64,000 bases of DNA from Kitasatospora gansuensis (lineage in GTDB: Bacteria > Actinomycetota > Actinomycetes > Streptomycetales > Streptomycetaceae): the NCBI RefSeq assembly GCF_014203705.1, contig NZ_JACHJR010000001.1:5642001-5706000 (forward strand), written 5' to 3'. This document shows, piece by piece, positions 43,382-51,182 of the stretch (the first letter of the stretch is position 1; each line of letters starts with the position of its first letter). The position numbers and the translations under genes are program-made. The notes below the pieces were generated by a model. That model was not told the origin of the DNA. It searched no databases and saw only the letters and a list, made by a program, of their open reading frames with translations.

Positions 43382-43552
43382 ATGAACAGCGACTTCCGCT
43401 CGGCGCCCCTGTGCCACGGCGCGGCCTGCCATGCCCGCTGCGACTGCTGCACCGAATGCGGCTGGCCTCCCGAGGACTGGTGCCCAGGCTGCGCGGGCTG
43501 CGCCTGTGTCGGCGGCTGCGACTGCCCGCCGCTCGCCTCGGGCCTGCGGTAG
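43382..43552 (+). CDS. Small Cys-rich protein (metal-binding candidate)
   Basis: The 56 residues contain 13 cysteines: CHGAACHARCDCCTECGW, then WCPGCAGCACVGGCDCPP. The repeated C-x2-C and C-x-C spacing indicates a small zinc- or metal-binding protein, comparable to a metallothionein or an elaborated zinc ribbon. No strong ribosome binding site precedes the ATG. It lies between the ATPase and nuclease genes. Confidence 0.5.
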   Translation: MNSDFRSAPLCHGAACHARCDCCTECGWPPEDWCPGCAGCACVGGCDCPPLASGLR

Positions 43553-43627
43553 AGCCGTCCCCTCTCCGGGGCGGGGCCCCGACACGGGGCCTCGCCTCGC
43601 CCCTTGACCTCTTGGAGCAGTACACCC

Positions 43628-44767
43628 ATGTCCACCCCCGTTCTGGAACGGCCTGAGTCGCCGTCCATTTGGGTCGCGGCCGACGCCGCCGATCAGGCCC
43701 GGCCCCGGTCCCGGCAGCGCCAGCTCGGCGCCTCCGACCTCGTGTGCGAGCGCCGGGCCGCGTACATCTACCACGGCTGGGAGCGCACCGACCACGTCGT
43801 CAGCCCCGCCGCGATGCTCGGCACCTACATCCACGAAGGGCTGACGACCGCCGCCCGCCGGGAGTTCGGCTGGCTGGTGGAGAAGAAGGTCGCCGACGCG
43901 GCGATCCGCGGCAGCATCGACGTGGTTCAGCTCGACCGGGTCACCGCCCGCCAGCTCCCGCGCCGCCTGCGCCCCAAGGTGCCTGCCGACGTGATCACCG
44001 TCGAGGACATCAAGACCCGCACCATCTACCGCTGGGACGAGGTGCTGCGGTACGGGGCGACCGCCGGTGAGCTGCGCCAGGTCATGACGTACGCCCGGCT
44101 CCTGTCCACCGGAGGGTTCTCCGACGACGGCGGGCAGCGGGTTCTGGCCCGGCTCGGCCCGCTGCGCGTCGAGCGGATCCGGCTGCGCTTCATCTGCCGC
44201 GACAACGGCGAGGAGTACATCCAGGAAGTCCCGTACGACCCGGAGATCGCCGAAGAGGCCGTGTGGTGGCTGGAGCGGATCGCTGACACCGAGCACCCCG
44301 AGGAAGCGCACCGCACGTTTCTTGGGCCCGGCATCGACGCGCAGTGCGACTTCTGCCCGTTCGCCACGGCCTGCTGGGGCCAGCCGGCGGGCGGGCGGCC
44401 GGTGCAGGCCAACATCGTCCACAACGACGCCGACGTGGCGATGCACCTGGCGGACTACGTCAACGCCCACCGCGAGTGGGCGGACGCCGACCGCGTCAAG
44501 AAGTTCGTGCGCCGGGCCGTCGACGGCGTGAAGGCGGGCCCGTACGGCCGCAACGTCCTGGCCTGGCAGGGCGAGGACAAGAAGGCGGAGGAGCCCGATA
44601 TCCGGGCCATGATCGAGATTTTCGACAGCCTCGACGCACCCATCCCCACCGTCCCGGACACGGACCGGATGGTGAAGGCCCTCGTCTCCGCTGGCATCGC
44701 CGTGCCGCTGCGCACGGTCACCAAGAAGGCGTCCCGCCGGATCGACGTACGGGCGGCCCGGGAGTGA
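43628..44767 (+). CDS. PD-(D/E)XK nuclease with Fe-S cluster (Cas4/RecB-like)
   Basis: The 379 residues show the RecB-family core: H69, D98 in GSIDVVQ, D127-x-K129 in VEDIKT, and Q151-x3-Y155. Cysteines C40, C240, C243 and C249 (the last three in CDFCPFATAC) are the Cas4/AddB-type iron-sulphur signature. Such phage enzymes resect DNA ends and work with a RecA- or SSAP-type protein. The ATG follows CTCTTGGAG. After 255 the C-terminus has no assigned domain. It is not next to any CRISPR locus. Confidence 0.88.
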   Translation: MSTPVLERPESPSIWVAADAADQARPRSRQRQLGASDLVCERRAAYIYHGWERTDHVVSPAAMLGTYIHEGLTTAARREFGWLVEKKVADAAIRGSIDVVQLDRVTARQLPRRLRPKVPADVITVEDIKTRTIYRWDEVLRYGATAGELRQVMTYARLLSTGGFSDDGGQRVLARLGPLRVERIRLRFICRDNGEEYIQEVPYDPEIAEEAVWWLERIADTEHPEEAHRTFLGPGIDAQCDFCPFATACWGQPAGGRPVQANIVHNDADVAMHLADYVNAHREWADADRVKKFVRRAVDGVKAGPYGRNVLAWQGEDKKAEEPDIRAMIEIFDSLDAPIPTVPDTDRMVKALVSAGIAVPLRTVTKKASRRIDVRAARE

Positions 44768-44816
44768 GCAGGGCTCGCCACCGCACCGCACCGCGCCACC
44801 GAGGGGGAAGGCCCGC

Positions 44817-45719
44817 ATGTCGATTCACCTGATGCTCATCGCGGCCTACCTGCCGCCGGACATGGTCACGCCGACGGAGAAGCTCGCGCTGATGAAGATC
44901 TGTGACAGCGCCGACGAGGAGACCCGCATATCGCGGCCGGGCCTGCACCGGCTGGCGGCCTGGACCGGGATCAGCGAGAAGCGCACGATCACACTGGTCA
45001 CCCAGCTGGTGAAGAAGGGCTTGGTGGAGCGGATCGAGGTCGGCAAGATCGGCCGGACGGCGGTGTACCGGGTGTTCCCGCTGGTGCTGCCGACGCTGCC
45101 GCAGACGGATGAGCTGCACGAGCGGCGCAAGGCGGCCTCCACGGCGCCGCGCAACCCCCGGCTCGCCCGGCCGGGTGTCGCCCGCTCCAAGCCGGCGGCC
45201 CCGGCGCGCACCTACGTGGATGTCGAGAAGCGGGAGGCGCGGGCCGCCGAGCGCGGTGGGTTCCCCCAGGGCGACCCATCACCGGACCGGTCCTGGGTTC
45301 CCCCGGGGGAACCCAGTCAGTTCCCCCAAGGGAACCCAGTCAGTTCCCCCGGGGGAACCCCTTTCTTTCCTTCTGTTCCTACCTCTGTCGTTCCTACCCC
45401 CCTACCCCCCACGGCTGACGCCGCAGGGGAAGGTCCGCCACGCGAGGGGAGGCCGGGCCGGGCGTGCCCACGGCACAAGCGGGTGGCGAAGAACTGCCGG
45501 GCGTGCGGGACCAGCGCCCGGGTGGAACGGGAGGTGGAGGAGAGGCATCGTCGCGAGGAGGCGCACCGCGCCGAGCAAGCGCGGATGGAGGAGTTCCTGC
45601 GTGATGGCGCGGCGCAGCGCCGACAGGCCGAGGAGCGGCCGGAGGAGGTGCAGAGCGCGAAGGCGAAGGCGCTGGAAGTTGCACGGGGAGCCCGCCAACG
45701 CAGCAAATATTACGAGTAG
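44817..45719 (+). CDS. wHTH replication-initiator-like protein (lambda O-like) carrying iterons
   Basis: The 300-residue protein has an N-terminal winged helix (about 15-95: VTPTEKLALMKICDSADEET, LAAWTGISEKRTITLVTQLV, KGLVERIEV), the pattern of phage O/DnaD-type initiators. A disordered Pro/Gly-rich middle (about 145-205) is encoded by palindromic repeats. A C-terminal zinc motif C-x2-H...C-x2-C (CPRHKRVAKNCRACG) and a long charged helix follow. The combination suggests that the protein binds the iterons within its own gene and loads helicase. The ATG follows GAGGGGGAAG. A role as a transcription factor is the main alternative. Confidence 0.7.
   Translation: MSIHLMLIAAYLPPDMVTPTEKLALMKICDSADEETRISRPGLHRLAAWTGISEKRTITLVTQLVKKGLVERIEVGKIGRTAVYRVFPLVLPTLPQTDELHERRKAASTAPRNPRLARPGVARSKPAAPARTYVDVEKREARAAERGGFPQGDPSPDRSWVPPGEPSQFPQGNPVSSPGGTPFFPSVPTSVVPTPLPPTADAAGEGPPREGRPGRACPRHKRVAKNCRACGTSARVEREVEERHRREEAHRAEQARMEEFLRDGAAQRRQAEERPEEVQSAKAKALEVARGARQRSKYYE
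45258..45360. other. Candidate phage replication origin: palindromic iterons inside the initiator gene
   Basis: Palindromes lie at 45258-45277 (imperfect), 45295-45314 (perfect: GGGTTCCCCCGGGGGAACCC), 45318-45337 (imperfect) and 45341-45360 (nearly perfect). The last three are direct repeats with a strict 23-bp period joined by CAGTCAG-type spacers. A polypyrimidine tract (45361-45410), less GC-rich than the surroundings, follows immediately. The arrangement copies lambda, where ori iterons lie in gene O. Confidence 0.7.
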
Positions 45720-45737
45720 ATAACGGGAGTCCGAGAG

Positions 45738-45770
45738 TTGTGCCACCCCTGCGAGAGAGTATAGAATCTA
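45738..45770 (+). promoter_or_regulatory. Repeated phage promoter, copy 2
   Basis: TTGTGC, 18-bp spacer, TAGAAT at 45762-45767 in GAGAGTATAGAATCTA. The leader contains GGGGAGAGGCCCCCT. It drives the 45817 gene. Confidence 0.8.
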
Positions 45771-45816
45771 ATCACGAGATGGGGAGAGGCCCCCTCGGTC
45801 AGGAAAGGACATCGAG

Positions 45817-46206
45817 ATGCTGCCCGCGCTCATCACCACCAACGACTCCCACGGCCGCTGGACCTACGCCCTCGACTACAGCAGCATCCTCGACCCGCTC
45901 GTCCGGGCTATCGCCATCGAGCGCGCCGGCAGTGAGGACGTCGACCGCGACCTCGACGAAATCGCCCAGCTGGCCGGTCGCGTGAAGGCCGCGCCGGACG
46001 AGGATGCCGCCGACAGCGATGCCGCCGAACTCTCCTGGCGGGTCGACCAGTTCGTGGCCTCCCTCGGCCACGGCCGCCGCGACCTGCCCGCCGAGCCGAA
46101 CCGCTTCGACATCGGGAACGCCCGGGTCGCCGCGCTCAACATGCGCGCCATGGCCGACGCGCTCACCGCCTGGGCCGACCGGCACACCGCCGCGCAGGCC
46201 GCCTGA
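45817..46206 (+). CDS. Unknown phage protein under promoter 2
   Basis: In this 129-residue, mostly helical protein (SSILDPLVRAIAIERAGSED, DAAELSWRVDQFVASLGHGR, AALNMRAMADALTAWADRHT), no family is recognised. AGGAAAGGAC supplies the ribosome binding site. It forms a single-gene transcription unit: promoter copy 2 before it, a perfect terminator directly behind. Confidence 0.75.
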   Translation: MLPALITTNDSHGRWTYALDYSSILDPLVRAIAIERAGSEDVDRDLDEIAQLAGRVKAAPDEDAADSDAAELSWRVDQFVASLGHGRRDLPAEPNRFDIGNARVAALNMRAMADALTAWADRHTAAQAA

Positions 46207-46211
46207 CCCCC

Positions 46212-46242
46212 GTGGCCGGGGGGCCGCAGTCCCCCCGGCCAC
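46212..46242 (+). terminator. Perfect 12-bp terminator hairpin
   Basis: GTGGCCGGGGGG and CCCCCCGGCCAC flank the loop CCGCAGT, 6 bp after the stop. It runs directly into the second CGACTTGTATGGG element (46242-46254). Confidence 0.75.
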
Positions 46243-46293
46243 GACTTGTATGGGAACTCAATCAAGAGTCCCCCGCTTGACTGGAGATCCGCC

Positions 46294-46698
46294 GTGACGC
46301 CGCCCAACCACCTCGTCCTCGCCCCCTGGTACAGCCCGATCGTCGACCTCGCCCGCCACCGCGGCGTCACCTTCCACATCGCCACCAGCCGCCAGCACGC
46401 CAGCCTCCACCTCCACCTGCCCGACGGCTCCCTCCTCGCCATCACCGACGACGGAGTCGGCGGAGCCACCGCCCGCAAGCCCAGCGGCACCACCGGCTGG
46501 AAGGCCATCCGAACCCTGCCCACCGGCCACCGCACCGCCCTCTACGACTCCACCCTCCTCGGCCGGTACCACCACCTCGGAACCGACCCCGACCCCCTGC
46601 TCGGCGTCCTCGCCCGCTACCTCCCGCCCCCACCCGCCATGCCGGACCCGCGCACCCGCCGCAGCCACCTGCTGCGCCGCCTCCTGCGCCTCACCTGA
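46294..46698 (+). CDS. Unknown phage protein (paralogue of the next gene)
   Basis: The 134 residues include LHLHLPDGSLLAITDDGVGG and HRTALYDSTLLGR. The same order, PDGxxLAI... then (V)YDST, occurs in the following protein, so they are diverged paralogues. The GTG has GGAGAT upstream. The C-terminus is Pro/Arg-rich. Confidence 0.7.
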   Translation: MTPPNHLVLAPWYSPIVDLARHRGVTFHIATSRQHASLHLHLPDGSLLAITDDGVGGATARKPSGTTGWKAIRTLPTGHRTALYDSTLLGRYHHLGTDPDPLLGVLARYLPPPPAMPDPRTRRSHLLRRLLRLT

Positions 46699-46746
46699 CC
46701 CACCCGACCACCAGCACCACCGCCCGACGACCTCTTGGAGAACCCC

Positions 46747-47571
46747 GTGCCACTCGCAGCCGTGCCCGACCACAACCGCGTCAGCGACCCCGCCTGGCTT
46801 GCCCTCTATGCCATCTACGAGCCCCTGATCACCCCGCTTCGCCGCCGGGGCCTCGTCACCGACATCGACGGCTGCGGAGGCCAGGACCTGATCCTCGCGA
46901 AGCTGCCCGACGGCACCCACCTGGCGATCGGCCCCGGCGCCGAAGCCGGCGGGCTGCCCAGCCACATCGACAGCATCACCGAGTGGCTGGTCGTCCGCGA
47001 GAGTGACGACAACCCGACCGTCCACCACGTCGTCTACGACTCCACGCCCACCGGGCCCGACGCGCCGCACGGGGCGTTCCTCGCCCCGCTCATGGTCTCC
47101 ATCGACGCGTTCCTCGTCAGCCGCGGCATGCTCCCCGAGCCCGTTCCCCACTCGGCCGTCGTCACCCTCACCACCGTCCACGAGTACGGCCCTGCCGCCT
47201 ACGCCCCGACCCAGCCCCTCGGCTCCGTGACGGAAGCCGCGCAGCGCGCCGCCGAGATCGCCGAGAGCTTCCCCGGCGACATCATCCAGCACCACGCCAG
47301 CCGCGACTGGCCTCGCTACGTCCTCGCCGACGGAGACCGCCTCGTCGTCGTGCAGGTCACCCTCGCCGAGCTGATCCCCGGTGACCACAGCCTCGGCGTC
47401 CGCTGCTACTGCCCCTTCGCCCACCCCGAGACGGAAGAGGACGAGCGGCGCCTGCGCGAGGGCATCGAGTACCTCCACCGGATCGGCGACGCGAAGGGCC
47501 TGTACATCGCCATGGTCCGCTTCTACACCGCCCGCGACTGCCCGGCCCGGAAGGCCAACCGGCATGCCTGA
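46747..47571 (+). CDS. Unknown phage protein, longer paralogue
   Basis: This 274-residue protein shares AKLPDGTHLAIGPGAEAGGL and HHVVYDSTPTGPDA with the preceding gene in its first 110 residues. The remainder (RYVLADGDRLVVVQVTLAEL, CYCPFAHPETEEDERRLREG) may be a second alpha/beta domain. GTG 46747 is chosen because TTGGAG of the repeated leader lies 6 bp before it. Confidence 0.75.
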   Translation: MPLAAVPDHNRVSDPAWLALYAIYEPLITPLRRRGLVTDIDGCGGQDLILAKLPDGTHLAIGPGAEAGGLPSHIDSITEWLVVRESDDNPTVHHVVYDSTPTGPDAPHGAFLAPLMVSIDAFLVSRGMLPEPVPHSAVVTLTTVHEYGPAAYAPTQPLGSVTEAAQRAAEIAESFPGDIIQHHASRDWPRYVLADGDRLVVVQVTLAELIPGDHSLGVRCYCPFAHPETEEDERRLREGIEYLHRIGDAKGLYIAMVRFYTARDCPARKANRHA

Positions 47572-47767
47572 CAACACCCCCGGCCCGCCGCCCGACCGCG
47601 TACACCCGGCCCTCCAGCGCGTCTCGGACCTCCTGTGGGCCTCCCCGGAGCTGCGGCCCCTGCCGGCGGCGGCCGGGCCCCGCCGGCGGGCGGCCGACCG
47701 GCTCGGCCACGCCGACCTGGACACCACGACCGCCACGTACACCGCGACCCCGGAAGAGACCGAATGA
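47564..47767 (+). CDS. Small protein with a tyrosine-recombinase-like C-terminus
   Basis: This 67-residue protein overlaps the preceding gene by 8 bp and the next by 4 bp. Its end, RLGHADLDTTTATYTA, looks like the LGH...T..Y active-site motif of tyrosine recombinases. Upstream residues (HPALQRVSDLLWASPELRPL) do not match the rest of a recombinase domain. It may be an integrase fragment adapted to another use or a chance similarity. Confidence 0.5.
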   Translation: MPDNTPGPPPDRVHPALQRVSDLLWASPELRPLPAAAGPRRRAADRLGHADLDTTTATYTATPEETE

Positions 47768-47886
47768 ACGCCGTAGAAGCAGCCGCCCTCGCACTCGCCG
47801 TGCTCGCGCTGCTGGGCGGCGTGTACGCCCTCTGGATCGCCGTCCGCATCCCCAGGTCCGTCCGGCAGACCCGCACCAAGTTCTGA
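47764..47886 (+). CDS. Single-span micro-protein
   Basis: The 40 residues consist of one transmembrane helix (AALALAVLALLGGVYALWIA) followed by a basic tail (RIPRSVRQTRTKF). ATG overlaps the preceding stop (ATGA). Basic-tailed single-span phage peptides often modify the host membrane or block superinfection, but nothing here proves that. Confidence 0.6.
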   Translation: MNAVEAAALALAVLALLGGVYALWIAVRIPRSVRQTRTKF

Positions 47887-47907
47887 ACCCGGCGAACAGC
47901 CACCACG

Positions 47908-47933
47908 CCCCGGCCCGCGAACGCGGGCCGGGG
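47908..47933 (+). terminator. 11-bp hairpin after the micro-protein gene
   Basis: CCCCGGCCCGC and GCGGGCCGGGG flank the tetraloop GAAC, 21 bp after the stop. Confidence 0.7.
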
Positions 47934-47975
47934 CCACCCCTACAGACCTCCACCACGCACACGAAAGGCACCTCG

Positions 47976-48410
47976 ATGGGCAGGGCCTACCGCCTCAACG
48001 GCAACGAGTACTCCGCCGTCTACTTCCTCGACCACTTCACCCACGCGGCAGTCCTGCGGGCCATGGACGGCTTCGGCATGATCCAGGACCTGGACGTGCT
48101 GCGCCTCGCCGAGACGGCCTTCGACAGCGCCTTCCGTGAGGGCCGCCCCGTGGACGACTCCGCCACCAAGGCCCTCGTCGAAGCCCTCCGCGAGGCGGGG
48201 GCCGCCGAGCCCGCCGGCATCCCCCGGCACAAGCTCTCCACCGGTGAGGGCTGGCTGATCACCCCACGCGAGATCACCGCCGCCCTCAACGCCTACCAGC
48301 AGGCCCCGCGCGACGAGCGGGCCGCAGCCGTCGCCCGCATCGACGACTGGGGCGGGTGGATCGACTTCCTCCACACCGCAGGCGACTTCCTCGGCCTGCG
48401 CAGCCACTGA
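47976..48410 (+). CDS. Unknown phage protein, paralogue pair member 1
   Basis: In this 144-residue protein, the C-terminal half (GIPRHKLSTGEGWLITPREI, TAALNAYQQAPRDERAA, DDWGGWIDFLH) recurs in the next gene. The N-terminus has a helix-rich FLDHFTHAAVLRAMDGFGMI. A YEATS- or enzyme-like motif is not seen. GAAAGGCAC is upstream. Confidence 0.75.
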   Translation: MGRAYRLNGNEYSAVYFLDHFTHAAVLRAMDGFGMIQDLDVLRLAETAFDSAFREGRPVDDSATKALVEALREAGAAEPAGIPRHKLSTGEGWLITPREITAALNAYQQAPRDERAAAVARIDDWGGWIDFLHTAGDFLGLRSH

Positions 48411-48424
48411 CCACCACGACCTAC

Positions 48425-48452
48425 CGGGCGGGCCGCAACGGCGGCCCGCCCC
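48425..48452 (+). terminator. Hairpin between the paralogue pair
   Basis: CGGGCGGGCCGC pairs with GCGGCCCGCCC(C) around AACG. Confidence 0.65.
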
Positions 48453-48469
48453 GAACGGAGACGAACCTG

Positions 48470-48946
48470 ATGGGCTTCGAGTTCAACATCGAGAAGACCG
48501 ACGGCACCGACGACCGCACCTGCTGGCACTTCTTCAGTACGGGGCAGACGGCCGTGATCCGAACCGTCATGAGGGACTTCGGGATGCTCACCGATCCGCC
48601 GGTGCCCGACCACGTCCTGCTCAGCACCTTCGACCTGACGGCCGGGGACTTCACCGGCCCGGATCAGGTCGTGCCGGGCAAGGAAGCCAACCTCGCCGCC
48701 ATCCAGGCCGCCTTCTCCGCGAGGATGAGCGCCACCGAAGCGGAGATCCGGGGCATCCCGCACTACAAGGTCAACGGCAACGACGGCTGGCTGATCGCAC
48801 CGGCCGAGGTCACGGCGGCGCTCGCCGCCTACGACGCCGCTCCGGCCGGACAGCGGGCCGACATCGAGGCCACCTACAGGGACTGGGTTCCCTGGCTGGC
48901 CTTCCTCCGCCGGTCGGTCGAGCACACCGGCATCCGCGTTTACTGA
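48470..48946 (+). CDS. Unknown phage protein, paralogue pair member 2
   Basis: The 158 residues share GIPHYKVNGNDGWLIAPAEV, TAALAAYDAAPAGQRAD and DWVPWLAFLRR with the preceding gene, at matching spacing. The N-terminal 75 residues differ. The pair is a tandem duplication with divergence of the N-terminal part, as expected of a recognition module. GGAG precedes the ATG. Confidence 0.75.
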   Translation: MGFEFNIEKTDGTDDRTCWHFFSTGQTAVIRTVMRDFGMLTDPPVPDHVLLSTFDLTAGDFTGPDQVVPGKEANLAAIQAAFSARMSATEAEIRGIPHYKVNGNDGWLIAPAEVTAALAAYDAAPAGQRADIEATYRDWVPWLAFLRRSVEHTGIRVY

Positions 48947-48968
48947 CCCACACCCTCAACTTGCCTGG

Positions 48969-48985
48969 GGACACTTCAAGTGTCC
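48969..48985. promoter_or_regulatory. Perfect 17-bp dyad GGACACTTCAAGTGTCC
   Basis: Eight-bp arms around one base, 5 bp before the last GACCTCTTGGAC leader and 23 bp before the start of the 49008 gene. It is an operator candidate, related by its ACTT/AAGT core to the dyads upstream of several of the repeated promoters. Confidence 0.5.
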
Positions 48986-49007
48986 GACCTGACCTCTTGG
49001 ACTTCCG

Positions 49008-49553
49008 ATGACCGACCACCACAACGCCGAACCCGCACCGTCCGACGACGACCTCCTCGCCCGGCTCGGGTTCCGCGCCCTGCCCGTAATCCAACCCGTC
49101 ACCTCGCCCCACGACGACCTCCTCGCCCGGCTCGCCCACCAGGCCCTCCACGGAGTCCGGCCCGCCAGTGCCGTTGTCGGCGACATCGAGATCGTCATGG
49201 GCCCCAACCACTGGGCGAAGGCGATAGAGCCCTACCGCGACGAGCTGTACGACACCGCCGACAGCCAGGACGCCGCCAGCCGCGTCACGCCCGCCGCCGT
49301 CCGGACCCAGGTCCCGCTGGCGGACGAGGTCACGCTCCTGCGCGAGCGCATCCGGGACGCCGTGGTCTCGCTGGAGAACATCCACGACCGGCTGATCTTC
49401 GACAACCCGGACGCCGCCGACGCCATCGCGGCCGTCACCTGCCGTCTCAGTCCCTCCGGCGAGGAGGACAGCGAGCACCTGGAGCAGGGCGACGCCCCCG
49501 GCAGCCAGGCACCCCCGCCCTCCTGCCCCCTGTCCGGCCGCAACGAGAGCTGA
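49008..49553 (+). CDS. Unknown phage protein with internal repeat
   Basis: This 181-residue protein has two copies of a helix motif near the N-terminus (DDDLLARLGFRAL and HDDLLARLAHQAL). A conserved-looking core (IVMGPNHWAKAIEPYRDELY, EVTLLRERIRDAVVSLENIH) is followed by a disordered tail. ATG lies 5 bp after CTCTTGGAC. The cytosine methyltransferase follows in 11 bp. Confidence 0.7.
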   Translation: MTDHHNAEPAPSDDDLLARLGFRALPVIQPVTSPHDDLLARLAHQALHGVRPASAVVGDIEIVMGPNHWAKAIEPYRDELYDTADSQDAASRVTPAAVRTQVPLADEVTLLRERIRDAVVSLENIHDRLIFDNPDAADAIAAVTCRLSPSGEEDSEHLEQGDAPGSQAPPPSCPLSGRNES

Positions 49554-49564
49554 GGGGAGTCACC

Positions 49565-51058
49565 GTGTCCGTCAAGTTCATCGACTTCCTCTGCGGCGCC
49601 GGCGGCTCCAGCACCGGTTTGGTCGAAGCCGGGCTCGAACTCGTCCTGGGGGTCAACCACTGGGCGCTCGCCCTGGAGACCCATGCCGCCAACCACACCA
49701 AGGCCGACCACCTGCGCATCGACGTCAGTGCCCTGCCGATGCGCTATCTCCCGAAGGCCGACGTGCTGTGGGCCAGCGTCATCTGCACCGAGATCAGCCC
49801 CGCCGGAGGGCGGCCCCGCGAGAACCAGACCTTCGAACTGCCAGACGGCGACGACGAGTTCAAGACCCTGCCCGACGCCGCCTTCGAGAAGACCAGGGTC
49901 ACGGCGTGGTGCGTCGTGCGAGCCGCCGAGGTGCACAAGTACCGGGCGATCGTCGTGGAGAACGTCACCGAGTTCGCCACCGACTGGGTGCTGTTCCCGC
50001 AGTGGATCGCCGCCATGCAGGCCCTCGGCTACAACTACCAAGTAACGTCCGTCAGTTCGGCCCACATTGGAGACGCCGACAACCTCCACGCCCCGCAGTG
50101 GCGGGACCGGATCTACGTGACCTTCACCCGCCGCGGGATGCGCAAGCCCAACCTCACCCCCTCGCCGGCCGCGTTCTGCTTCGAGTGCGGCGAGCACGTC
50201 AACGCCGTCCAGACGTGGCGGGACCCGGCGGTGACCATCGGCAAGTACGGCGTCAAGTACGACTACAGGTGCCCCAACTCCCGCTGCAACCAGGCGCTGG
50301 TCGAGCCGTTCGTCCGTCCCGCCTCGGCCGCGATCGACTGGACCGACCTCGGCAAGCGCATCGGGTCACGCCGAAAGCCGCTGGCCGACACCACCATGGA
50401 CCGCATCCGCGCCGGCATGGCCCTGTTCCCCCACGTCCCGTACTCCGTCACCCTCACCCACGGCAAGGACGGCGGAGACCGCGCCTACGCCCTGCACGAG
50501 CGGCCGATGCCCACCCGCTCCACCAAGCAGGGCGAAGCCCTCCTCGTCCCGACCGGCGGCTCGTGGAACACCACCCCGTACCCGGTCGGCCAGCCGCTGC
50601 GGACCCGCACCACTCGCGAGTCCGAGGCACTGCTGACCCCGCCGTCGCCGTTCGTCGTGGAGTACCGCAACCACTCCACGGCCTCCAGCGTGCACAGCCC
50701 GCTGGCCGCCGTCACCGCGCAGGGCAACCACCACGGCCTGGTCCTGCCCGGCGGCCACATCGACCCGCGCGACCGCAACACCCTGGTCGTCCCGTACCGC
50801 AAGGCCGCGCCCAAGCACGCCGGGATGCCCTTCCACACCCTGTCCACCAAGCAGTCGGCGGCGATCGTCGTCACCGAAGAGTCCATCGCCGACTGCTGGT
50901 TCAGGATGTTGAAGCCCAAGGAGCAGCTCGCCGGACAGCGGTTCCCGGACAGCTACATCGTGCTCGGCAACGGCGCAGAACAGACCATGCAGGCAGGCAA
51001 CGCCGTCAGCGTGAACGTCGCCCGCTGGATCGGCCGCCAACTGCTGGAAGTCCTGTGA
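49565..51058 (+). CDS. C5-cytosine DNA methyltransferase
   Basis: The 497 residues show motif I FIDFLCGAGGSSTG (5-18), the catalytic Cys74 in SVICTEISPAGG, motif VI VENV (131-134) and a C-terminal motif X QAGNAVSVNVARWIG. In motif IV the invariant Pro before the catalytic Cys is Ile, an unusual change. A long target-recognition insert with a CxxC-type zinc module (CFECGE ... CPNSRCN) lies at about 205-250. No restriction enzyme is nearby, so it is a solitary phage enzyme likely protecting phage DNA from host restriction. The GTG follows GAGGGGAG. Confidence 0.88.
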   Translation: MSVKFIDFLCGAGGSSTGLVEAGLELVLGVNHWALALETHAANHTKADHLRIDVSALPMRYLPKADVLWASVICTEISPAGGRPRENQTFELPDGDDEFKTLPDAAFEKTRVTAWCVVRAAEVHKYRAIVVENVTEFATDWVLFPQWIAAMQALGYNYQVTSVSSAHIGDADNLHAPQWRDRIYVTFTRRGMRKPNLTPSPAAFCFECGEHVNAVQTWRDPAVTIGKYGVKYDYRCPNSRCNQALVEPFVRPASAAIDWTDLGKRIGSRRKPLADTTMDRIRAGMALFPHVPYSVTLTHGKDGGDRAYALHERPMPTRSTKQGEALLVPTGGSWNTTPYPVGQPLRTRTTRESEALLTPPSPFVVEYRNHSTASSVHSPLAAVTAQGNHHGLVLPGGHIDPRDRNTLVVPYRKAAPKHAGMPFHTLSTKQSAAIVVTEESIADCWFRMLKPKEQLAGQRFPDSYIVLGNGAEQTMQAGNAVSVNVARWIGRQLLEVL

Positions 51059-51126
51059 CCGGCCCCCCGGCCCCCTCGCCGTCCCGGCCGCGTCGGCGCC
51101 CCACCTCCTGACCACCACCACCTTCG

Positions 51127-51156
51127 CCGTCCGCGCCCCGACCGGGGCGCGGACGG
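51127..51156 (+). terminator. Perfect 13-bp hairpin after the methyltransferase
   Basis: CCGTCCGCGCCCC and GGGGCGCGGACGG flank the tetraloop GACC. Confidence 0.75.
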
Positions 51157-51182
51157 CCACCACCGAGAAAGCCCCCCGACCT

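Noticed and set aside
45241..45410. Iteron region as an accidental Pro/Gly low-complexity repeat
   Set aside because: Low complexity in protein does not require palindromic DNA with exact 23-bp spacing; the palindromes are more conserved at DNA level than the coded peptide (QFPQGNP against SSPGGTP).
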